Source: Membranihabitans marinus
GTDB taxonomy: Bacteria; Bacteroidota; Bacteroidia; Chitinophagales; Saprospiraceae
Assembly (NCBI RefSeq): GCF_021729155.1
Contig: NZ_JAJQYA010000002.1
Location: forward strand, 124,001-188,000
Direction of reading: 5' to 3'
DNA: 64,000 nucleotides
Shown: piece by piece, positions 1 to 6,840 of the stretch
How positions within the stretch are numbered: the first letter of the stretch is position 1
Layout of the letters: each line of letters opens with the position of its first letter
The notes under the pieces: model-generated
What the model saw: only the letters and a program-made list of their open reading frames with translations
Told to the model about the DNA's origin: nothing
Database searches by the model: none
Position numbers and translations under genes: made by a program

Positions 1-600
1 ATGCCTGATATAGTGGTAGCACCCTTTGGTGGTGGGTCCAACTTTGCGGGATTGACTTTCCCGTTCTTGAGAATGAATCTGGAAGAAGGCAAACAAATAA
101 GATGTATAGCCAGTGAACCTGCCTCTTGTCCCAAATTGACGAGAGGGCAATTTAGATATGATTTTGGTGATGCCGTGGGGATGACGCCGTTAATACCTAT
201 GTACACATTGGGGCATAATTTTGTTCCTGCCCCTATTCATGCAGGTGGGTTGAGATATCATGGTGCCGGTGCCATTGTCAGCCAATTGTTGCACGACAAT
301 TTGATTGAGGCCAGAGCTCATATGAACAAAGAGGTGTTCGAAGCAGGTGTGCTTTTTGCGAGAACGGAAGGTATTATACCTGCTCCTGAAGCCAATCACG
401 GAATAGCCACTGTAATTGCTGAAGCCAATCGATGTAAGGAAGAAGGACGTTCAGAGACTATCTTATTTAACCTCTGTGGACATGGCAATTTGGATATGAA
501 GGCCTATGAAGATTATTTTGCTGGTAAAATAGTAGATCACGAATTGACTTCGGCGGAAATTGATGCCTCTTTGGCTATGTTGGATACACCAACATTATAA
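1..600 (+). CDS. trpB2: TrpB2-type tryptophan synthase beta chain, C-terminal part (cut by window start)
   Basis: PLP-dependent enzyme that joins indole and serine to make tryptophan; the TrpB2 subfamily often works as a stand-alone indole-salvage enzyme. The visible 199 residues begin just before the glycine-rich phosphate-binding loop GGGSNFAGL (residues 10-18). They include the TrpB2-like stretch GMTPLIPMYTLGHNF and end with FNLCGHGNLDM, where the family has a FNxSGHG motif close to the C-terminus. TrpB2 proteins are usually about 430-450 residues, so roughly the first 240 residues lie upstream of the window and the ATG at position 1 is probably internal. The gene ends 113 bp before a hairpin shared with the convergent oxidoreductase gene. 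The family is clear; the TrpB2 rather than TrpB1 assignment rests on these motifs. Confidence 0.85.
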   Translation: MPDIVVAPFGGGSNFAGLTFPFLRMNLEEGKQIRCIASEPASCPKLTRGQFRYDFGDAVGMTPLIPMYTLGHNFVPAPIHAGGLRYHGAGAIVSQLLHDNLIEARAHMNKEVFEAGVLFARTEGIIPAPEANHGIATVIAEANRCKEEGRSETILFNLCGHGNLDMKAYEDYFAGKIVDHELTSAEIDASLAMLDTPTL

Positions 601-712
601 AATGAATTTGGTATCATTTAACCGATAACTGAATATTCTATTGTTCCTAGACTGAAGGCATCTTTAAATGTTTGACTTCCATTATAGTAGAAAATAGATT
701 GTAGAAAAAAAG

Positions 713-750
713 AAAACACCTATCTTTCTCAGGAAAGATAGGTGTTTTTT
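713..750. terminator. Bidirectional rho-independent terminator
   Basis: A perfect 12-bp stem (arm CACCTATCTTTC at 717-728, matching arm at 733-744) encloses a 4-nt loop. It is flanked by an A-rich run on the left and a T run on the right, so it can end transcription from both sides. It lies between the convergent trpB2 and GMC oxidoreductase genes. Confidence 0.85.
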
Positions 751-2435
751 TATAGTTTGCCTTCTTTGAGTTGTTTTACTGCATAATCACATGCTCTAGC
801 TGTAAGGGCCATATAAGTGAGAGAAGGGCTCATATGTCCTGATGATGGCATACATGCACCGTCGGTTAGGAATAGATTGGGTACTTCATGGCATTGATTG
901 TGAGCATTGAATATAGAGGTCTCAGGGTCTGAGCCCATTCGAGCGGTTCCCATTTCATGGACGGCATCACCATGGATGGCAGAACCTTCATGGGTTCTAA
1001 TATTTTTTAATCCCGCAACTTCCAATATCTCTTGTATTGCCGCCTTCATATCTTTGCGCATTGTCATTTCATTTTCCTTAAACGAAGCAGTGATTTTAAG
1101 AAGTGGCAAATCCCATTGATCCCTATTTTCATTATCTAGTTCTACTTTGTTTTCATAATAGGGTAAACAGGCACCATAAGCAGAAAGACTAAAACGCCAT
1201 GAACCTTGCTGAACGATGTTTTTTTTGAGGTCGCTACCTATACCTGCTTGGTTGAAATTGAGGCCAGCTCGAGAGGCTGAGCCCCATAGACCATAACCGC
1301 GAAGAAAGTCGGCATCTTGACCATTTATATTCCTAAATCTAGCTATGGCCAAGGATCCAGGTCGAAAACCTTTATAGGATTGGTCTTCAAACCCTTCAAA
1401 TTCACCAGAACCACTGACATTTTTGTGATGATCCATTAGGTAATGTCCTAGAACTCCACTGGAATTGCCCAGTCCATTGGGGAATCTATTTGAAGTCGAT
1501 CTCATGAGAATAGCGGTAGAAGGAAGAGTTGAGGCACAGAGAAATATTATTTTAGCCTTGAATTCTTCTACTTTATGGGTTTCCGCATCGATGATCCTAA
1601 CCCCAGATAATCGCTGGTGGATATCGTCATAGATTAGGGATTCTACGATGGAATGTGAACGCAAGGTAAGATTGCCCGTGGCATAAGCCGCTGGTAGGGT
1701 TGAACTATTGCTGCTAAAGTAAGCTCCAAATGGACAGCCCCTATGACAGAGGTTTCTATTCTGGCATTGGGAGCGCCCCTTAAATTGCCCAGGTTCCACT
1801 TGGGTTAAATGGGCAATGCGGTTGGGAATTAATTTCCTATCGGGATAGTGTTTTTCAATTCGCTTCTTTACTTCTAACTCCACACAATTCATCTCCACAG
1901 GGGGTAAGAAATGTCCATCGGGAAATTGAGGTATGCCTTCTTTAGATCCACTTACTCCAATAAATTTTTCTACGTAGTCGTACCAAGGTGCGATATCTTT
2001 GTATCGAATGGGCCAATCTGTACCATAACCATCTATGGCATTGGCTCCAAATTCTACATCGCTCCATCGGTAAGAACCCCGTCCCCAAAGTAGTGATCGA
2101 CCTCCAGTTTGATATCCTCTAAACCATAAATAGGGTTTATCTTCAGGATGGGAATAGGGATGTTCACTGTCTTTGACAAAAAAGTGCTTGGAGGCCGCAC
2201 TAAAGTTGTATTTTTTTGATTGGATAGGGTATTCAAGGCGGTCTTGTTTTGAATCGAACTTTCGATATTTAAATTCCCATGGTGGCTGATTCATGGTCGG
2301 ATAATCCTCTAAGTGTTTGACGTCTCGACCTCTTTCTAATACCAGTGTTTTTAATCCTTTTTCAGTTAATTCTTTGGCAGCCCAGCCTCCGGTCATGCCA
2401 GAGCCAATAACTATTGCGTCGTAGGTTGTGTTCAT
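750..2435 (-). CDS. GMC-family FAD-dependent oxidoreductase
   Basis: Flavoenzyme of the glucose-methanol-choline family, probably oxidising a sugar or another alcohol; the substrate cannot be read from sequence. The N-terminus carries the dinucleotide-binding motif GSGMTGGWAAKEL (residues 11-23) followed by the acidic end of the second strand, LVLERG. A GGRSLLWGRGSYRW segment fits the FAD-attachment region. A cysteine cluster CQNRNLCHRGCPFG lies near the middle. The C-terminal VHEMGTARMG holds the expected catalytic histidine, followed by the GHMSPSLTYMALTARACDYA helix. The length of 561 residues is normal. The gene for a gluconate 2-dehydrogenase subunit 3-like protein lies 10 bp upstream on the same strand, so the two are probably co-transcribed and form one complex exported through the small subunit's signal. 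No cytochrome subunit is next to them. Confidence 0.9.
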   Translation of the reverse strand: MNTTYDAIVIGSGMTGGWAAKELTEKGLKTLVLERGRDVKHLEDYPTMNQPPWEFKYRKFDSKQDRLEYPIQSKKYNFSAASKHFFVKDSEHPYSHPEDKPYLWFRGYQTGGRSLLWGRGSYRWSDVEFGANAIDGYGTDWPIRYKDIAPWYDYVEKFIGVSGSKEGIPQFPDGHFLPPVEMNCVELEVKKRIEKHYPDRKLIPNRIAHLTQVEPGQFKGRSQCQNRNLCHRGCPFGAYFSSNSSTLPAAYATGNLTLRSHSIVESLIYDDIHQRLSGVRIIDAETHKVEEFKAKIIFLCASTLPSTAILMRSTSNRFPNGLGNSSGVLGHYLMDHHKNVSGSGEFEGFEDQSYKGFRPGSLAIARFRNINGQDADFLRGYGLWGSASRAGLNFNQAGIGSDLKKNIVQQGSWRFSLSAYGACLPYYENKVELDNENRDQWDLPLLKITASFKENEMTMRKDMKAAIQEILEVAGLKNIRTHEGSAIHGDAVHEMGTARMGSDPETSIFNAHNQCHEVPNLFLTDGACMPSSGHMSPSLTYMALTARACDYAVKQLKEGKL

Positions 2436-2445
2436 AATTTTTATT

Positions 2446-3027
2446 CTAGAGGTGAAGGCCTATGGTAATGGTTGGGTTAGATGAAATATCGATGCAAGCT
2501 TGATAATTACCTGGTAGGGGCAAGAAATCTAAGTTTTGTTTTACACCTTGTTCAGAGGAATAATATGAGAGTAAGATCAGGGATTTTAAATATTTGTAAT
2601 CCATTGATTTTTTATCTTGGCTGGTATTGCCATATGCAGCTTGGTCAATTCCTCCAATGACTGTTGTTTTATCTTCATCATTGAGTTTTGAAAGGGATTT
2701 ACCTGCCTTTGATATCGAAATAGCTTCAATGTCGGATAGGGCACGCATAACCTTGTCTACTTCTTGATCACTCAAAACATCACTGAGAATAAGGTCGATA
2801 AATTCATGCACCTTAACCTCAGTAGCCGAAGGCGTAGTCGTCTTGGGAACTATGGTGTCTGCTGTAGCTGTGAGAATATCCAGTTGTTGTTGACTCAATA
2901 CTGCTGGTTTCCAATCGTCATTTACATCCTTGTTTTCACAACTCTGTAGAGCTATAAAAACACCAGGTGCCAGGTAGCCGATACCTAATATTTTTGCTGT
3001 TTGTTGGAGTACTTGTCTTCTGTCCAT
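2446..3027 (-). CDS. Gluconate 2-dehydrogenase subunit 3-like protein
   Basis: Small subunit (193 residues) that in this family pairs with a GMC flavoprotein and provides the export signal. The N-terminus starts MDRRQVLQQTAKILG, a twin-arginine-like motif, then a hydrophobic stretch ending LQSC at residues 27-30. It could therefore be a Tat substrate and possibly a lipoprotein. The body is helical and acidic with a TADTIVP motif near residue 55, as in the family. It lies directly upstream of the GMC gene with a 10-bp gap, which supports a two-subunit periplasmic or membrane-bound dehydrogenase. The start fits the signal sequence; there is no clear Shine-Dalgarno. Confidence 0.85.
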   Translation of the reverse strand: MDRRQVLQQTAKILGIGYLAPGVFIALQSCENKDVNDDWKPAVLSQQQLDILTATADTIVPKTTTPSATEVKVHEFIDLILSDVLSDQEVDKVMRALSDIEAISISKAGKSLSKLNDEDKTTVIGGIDQAAYGNTSQDKKSMDYKYLKSLILLSYYSSEQGVKQNLDFLPLPGNYQACIDISSNPTITIGLHL

Positions 3028-3383
3028 TGTGCTAAAATAAGATAATTAATATAGTAATCTGAGAATTGAGGCTTTATTTTATTAATAATGTAAAATTTTG
3101 GAATAAATAGTTGGATTTAATATGGTTGTGTTGTAATAATAAATGTATTAATTAGTAATTTAAATTAAGTGTGTTGTTATGTGTTTGTGAGTATGTCAAT
3201 GTATGTTGTATGCACTTGCTAGTTGTGGAGTTTGTTATTGTTGATGATTTGTTATTGTTTGTAATTGTCATTTTGTGTTAATTTATTTATATTTAAGTGA
3301 AATATATCTTAAAAGTTACTAATTTTTGTAAATTACAAAATGGCTATCCCTGAATTTTAATTAATAAACGCAAAATTTTAATT
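3028..3383. other. AT-rich divergent intergenic region
   Basis: This 356-bp region separates two divergently transcribed genes. It is very AT-rich, with a TG-rich patch around 3165-3260. I see no small gene or strong hairpin. Promoters for both neighbours must lie here, but no convincing TAnnTTTG box was found. Confidence 0.5.
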
Positions 3384-4271
3384 ATGAAAAATTCTGGATT
3401 AATGAATGATGTTGAGCGAAGTTCTTCGACTCAGTTAGTAAATGTAAAGCCTAATAGTAAGGATTGTACGGTTAAGAGAATTATTAATTTTTCCGTGATT
3501 GCCGACAGTGTGGTTGCTAAGGCCATAATAATTACAGATGCATCCAGTCGACGATTGGAGATTGACTGGGGCGATGGCAATATAGAAGTGATTAACCGAC
3601 GTCCTGGATTTAATAATGTTACTCAACCCGTATTAGGCGGACAGCCATTAGCCCCTGGAAGCTATGAATTGTACCATCGATATGAGGTGTTTTACACTCC
3701 TGGATTCGGAGATTCTGTGATCCCAGCTCCACGAGAGTATCTTGTCTCTGTAAGGAGTGATGATGTTAATGGATTAGTTGATTTTTCATCACAGCGAATC
3801 ATTATTACCCCGAGGTATAAACTAGTAGTGTATCCATTTTTCTTTTGGTTAGAAAGTTCGTGTGATTCTTTTACAGATGATTTTCATCATTTTAGAATTA
3901 TTCAAATGATCGAGGGTAGGATGAATCACAACTGGGATTGGCGACCGTCTAATAGTTTCCTCGGTCGATTTGAAGGTATTCGCCTATTGGGAAGTCAACA
4001 CAGTGTAGAATATGAAGTGCCAAGATTGGGAGAATTTAGTTTTTTATCCATTAGGTTTAATATCACAGAATACGATTGGTTGTTCAATGATCATATTGTA
4101 TTTAATGTAAATATACCTCTATACCACAATGGCAGAGAGGAGTATTTTAGTGAGCGAATAGAGTCTGCTGCTGTAGGAGATGGATGTACAGTTCATTTCA
4201 ATTATACTACAGAAGTCAAGCTATTAATTCCTTTACCCTCTGATAATTCACCCGTATTTATAGAAGCTTAG
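3384..4271 (+). CDS. Uncharacterised protein with a PKD-like segment
   Basis: A 295-residue protein I cannot name. Residues about 57-66 read LEIDWGDGNI and are followed by YELYHRYEV about 45 residues later. This WGDG ... HxY pattern is the hallmark of PKD-type immunoglobulin-like domains. The rest is rich in aromatic and beta-prone residues (for example VYPFFFWLESS). PKD domains are nearly always extracytoplasmic, yet the N-terminus (MKNSGLMNDVERSSSTQ) has no signal peptide, transmembrane segment or lipobox, and there is no T9SS C-terminal domain. It stands alone, 45 bp from a convergent lipoprotein gene. It could be a cytoplasmic protein or use an unrecognised export route. Confidence 0.6.
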   Translation: MKNSGLMNDVERSSSTQLVNVKPNSKDCTVKRIINFSVIADSVVAKAIIITDASSRRLEIDWGDGNIEVINRRPGFNNVTQPVLGGQPLAPGSYELYHRYEVFYTPGFGDSVIPAPREYLVSVRSDDVNGLVDFSSQRIIITPRYKLVVYPFFFWLESSCDSFTDDFHHFRIIQMIEGRMNHNWDWRPSNSFLGRFEGIRLLGSQHSVEYEVPRLGEFSFLSIRFNITEYDWLFNDHIVFNVNIPLYHNGREEYFSERIESAAVGDGCTVHFNYTTEVKLLIPLPSDNSPVFIEA

Positions 4272-4316
4272 GATAAGAATCATAGGGATTGAAGAATTTG
4301 GTATTGCTGGTTTTTA

Positions 4317-5198
4317 TTATTGACCGAGTAACAGAGAGTCTCTGTAATGCTCGTCGTTTACGTGGTTTAATTTCCAATAGGGAGCCAACAGAGTTGCTTT
4401 TAATTTCCCAGTAGTGGACAAGCCATCTTTGCCATCGGATTCTTCCCAGCGAAGAATGCGGTAGGGAAACTCTTGATTGTAATAAATTTTAAGTTTGCGA
4501 TCTAATTCAGGATATTCTATTTGATATAGGACTTCGTCGTCGATTATTTCTTTGGTCAAAACACATTGATAAGCTTTGACCTCCTTGTGTTTCATTCGAA
4601 AGAAAAAGAAACTGGGAATTACTTGATGTTCGCCTGTGGGCAATAATTGTGGATTGATTCTAATCAGAGACCAAAAATCATCTTCAAGATAGTTTTTGGG
4701 AAGTTTTGTATTTCCTCCCTCACCTTGAAAATAGGAATTTGAAACTACATTGTATTTTGAATTGTTTTTTAATTCCATATAGGTTTGACCACACCACTCT
4801 TGGACTGAGGCTGCTATTTTTAGGGAATGTGGAGGACCTTGGATGGGTAGAAATGTGCTGTTCATCATGGAATATGGATATAAGCCAGTATTGAATTTTT
4901 TTGTAAAATTGAGTTTTAAAACATTGGTGTAATCATTTTTCTCTGGATGATCTTCTTTTACTTTTTCTTTTGAAGAAAAGGGTTCTGTCACAAATATAAG
5001 GACGGCTTCTCCCTTTCTGATTTCACCATACTGAACTTGGTTGAGTTCGAAACTAGAGATTTCCGCTTGATTTTGGTACCAATAGGAGGCAAAGTCAGAA
5101 TCTGGTTCAGTATGGGGTTGGCTATTGCCAGTACAAGATACCAGCAGAAAGTAAAGAGTAATAAATAGCCATTGATTGGGTTTTGTAATATTTTTCAT
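4317..5198 (-). CDS. Uncharacterised lipoprotein (293 aa)
   Basis: The N-terminal hydrophobic stretch WLFITLYFLLVSC ends in a lipobox cysteine at residue 22, so it is probably a lipidated envelope protein. The mature part contains AEISSFELNQVQYGEIRKGE followed by AVLIFVTEPF. I recognise this type of sequence from a conserved Bacteroidota lipoprotein family whose function is unknown; in databases it sometimes carries an unreliable septum-formation (Maf) label. No enzyme motif is visible. Its start lies 38 bp from the stop of the exported TIM-barrel gene on the same strand, so the two may be co-transcribed. Confidence 0.7.
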   Translation of the reverse strand: MKNITKPNQWLFITLYFLLVSCTGNSQPHTEPDSDFASYWYQNQAEISSFELNQVQYGEIRKGEAVLIFVTEPFSSKEKVKEDHPEKNDYTNVLKLNFTKKFNTGLYPYSMMNSTFLPIQGPPHSLKIAASVQEWCGQTYMELKNNSKYNVVSNSYFQGEGGNTKLPKNYLEDDFWSLIRINPQLLPTGEHQVIPSFFFFRMKHKEVKAYQCVLTKEIIDDEVLYQIEYPELDRKLKIYYNQEFPYRILRWEESDGKDGLSTTGKLKATLLAPYWKLNHVNDEHYRDSLLLGQ

Positions 5199-5236
5199 AT
5201 CGAGTTGACTTTAAGTGAAGTCATAAAAGATAATCA

Positions 5237-6121
5237 TTATTTATTGGATTTTAAAATCATATTAACTTGTTCAATCATAGCGTGGATCTTATTGGGGGCA
5301 TGGCCTGGTCCCAGTGTTTCAATTGGAATATAGCCTCGATACTTGCTATTGAGAATGATGGATAAGATTTTATTTAAGTCCGTTTTAACCTCCACCTGAT
5401 CGATATACATATTTTCTTTGAGTTGCCAGTTGACGGCATAGGGAATGGTTTCAATAATTTGCGGATAGGGTTGGCCTTGTCGATAACTCCCTATATCCAA
5501 TACCAGCCCTAGCCATGGGGAAGGCAGGGCTTCCATTATTTCAATAACTTGAGCTGAATTTTTTAAAAATTCGTTGTGATTTTGCAGGCCTAAGATGATG
5601 CCATGAGATTTGGCGTAATCAATACATTCTCTGAGGTCAGATATCATGTGAACTAAGACTTTTTGTCTTTCTACAGGATCATCTACAGATTTGCCAGCAA
5701 ATATACGCAGAACAGGTGCGCCCAGTTTTGCCGCTACCTTGATCCATTGTTTGACCAAGTCTATATTGGCTCTTCTTTGTTGAATATCGCTGCTGGTGAA
5801 GTCGGTTCGTATACCAGTTCCACTAAAAGCCAACCCCTTGGCAAATGCCGATCTTTTGACTTGAAACAATATGCTGTCATGGGGAGGCAGAGGGTAGGAT
5901 TTGAAATAATAGCCAGTTAGATCTACGGCGTCAAATCCTTCATCGTGGCAAAATTGTAATAAGTCCTCAATATTCATATGAGAATTGATAAGGTCCTTGT
6001 GAAAGGAATATGCATTTAAACTCGTCTTCAGTCTTTGTCTAGATATGTCTTGAGCCTGACTAAATGGTTGTATGATGATGATTAAAATAATGGTAATTGT
6101 CAAAGTTTTAATATGTTGCAT
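5237..6121 (-). CDS. Exported sugar phosphate isomerase/epimerase-like TIM-barrel protein
   Basis: A 294-residue protein of the xylose isomerase-like / AP endonuclease 2 barrel family, which usually isomerises or epimerises sugars with a bound divalent metal. The N-terminus is a strong signal peptide (hydrophobic run TITIILIIIIQPFSQAQ), so it should act in the periplasm. Family-type segments include EGFDAVDLTGYY, LGAPVLRIFAG, GIILGLQNHNEF, LGLVLDIGSY and YIPIETLGPG, which carry the acidic and histidine residues typical of the metal site. Exported members of this family are common in Bacteroidota sugar-use loci, but no other sugar gene is adjacent, so the substrate is unknown. Confidence 0.8.
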   Translation of the reverse strand: MQHIKTLTITIILIIIIQPFSQAQDISRQRLKTSLNAYSFHKDLINSHMNIEDLLQFCHDEGFDAVDLTGYYFKSYPLPPHDSILFQVKRSAFAKGLAFSGTGIRTDFTSSDIQQRRANIDLVKQWIKVAAKLGAPVLRIFAGKSVDDPVERQKVLVHMISDLRECIDYAKSHGIILGLQNHNEFLKNSAQVIEIMEALPSPWLGLVLDIGSYRQGQPYPQIIETIPYAVNWQLKENMYIDQVEVKTDLNKILSIILNSKYRGYIPIETLGPGHAPNKIHAMIEQVNMILKSNK

Positions 6122-6221
6122 ATGTAGAACAATTCAGTATTAACGATGGGTTGTCGTTGTGAAAATAAGTGATAATATTGAAATCAGTGAATTAAGTTGG
6201 TTTTTGGGCAAATAAAGGTTG

Positions 6222-6478
6222 CAATTCGGTCACACTCGAAACACGAAGGTTACGGCTCCTTCACCGCTATTTTATTATTACTTCAATTATAGTTTATACT
6301 TGTCAATTTTAATGTATTGTTGTCACGACACGGAGGTCGTGACTTCTCTCGCCCTGGCTTCCCCACCCACGACACAGAGGTCGTGGTTCCCTGATCAAAT
6401 GCCTATTTAAGGCATTTGGTTGCCCTAAAGGGCAACTATGCTCAGTCATATTCAGTCGTGTCTCTACGCCGAGACGTA
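6222..6478. repeat. Mosaic hairpin repeat, block A
   Basis: Non-coding block of short hairpin modules in the orientation I call forward. 7-6-7 hairpins: 6323-6342 (arms TCACGAC/GTCGTGA) and 6367-6386 (CCACGAC/GTCGTGG), plus a degraded one at 6236-6255. An 8-bp stem with loop ATTTA or similar at 6397-6417 (arm AAATGCC). A GTTGCCC/GGGCAAC hairpin at 6419-6436. Then the tail words TCAGTCATATTCAGTC and a GTCTC/GAGAC hairpin at about 6459-6474. Positions 6256-6348 match 58268-58360 of block D in inverted orientation at 91 of 93 bases. No clear terminal inverted repeats were found for this block. Open frames across it are short and change with each module, so they are not genes. Confidence 0.85.
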
Positions 6479-6600
6479 ATGCATGGTAAATCGACAGCGG
6501 TTACTATGGAATCTCGACATTGTCACTAGACTTCAATTGGGCGATATAATATGTTGTGACTACAATACTGAAAAACCTATATTTATAGATTTCATTTCGT

Positions 6601-6759
6601 TTAAGAACCATATTTTATCGCTATAAAGAAATTGCCTTGGAGGAATTCAGACTCCCATCCTTTGATTATGTATTCTTTGGTTTCGCGATGAGGCAAGGTG
6701 AATAAAAAATACCCATTCATCGAATTGTAGGAGTCATCGATTTCTTTCTCAATAACCAT
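6601..6759 (-). CDS. Possible small protein (52 aa) or gene remnant
   Basis: An ATG-started frame of 52 codons reads MVIEKEIDDSYNS and ends with GWESEFLQGNFFIAIKYGS; an in-frame stop sits one codon before the ATG. The composition looks coding rather than random, with mixed charged and aromatic residues and no low-complexity run. It lies between repeat block A and mutS on the mutS strand, and runs 159 bases without a stop in AT-rich DNA. It could be a real small protein or the surviving tail of a decayed gene. I do not recognise a family. Confidence 0.3.
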   Translation of the reverse strand: MVIEKEIDDSYNSMNGYFLFTLPHRETKEYIIKGWESEFLQGNFFIAIKYGS

Positions 6760-6840
6760 AGATTATTGAGAATAACATACCGACGAAATGAATCAGGTCA
6801 AGTTCTACCCCATGACCAAAATATCGATTAATATTCTCAA

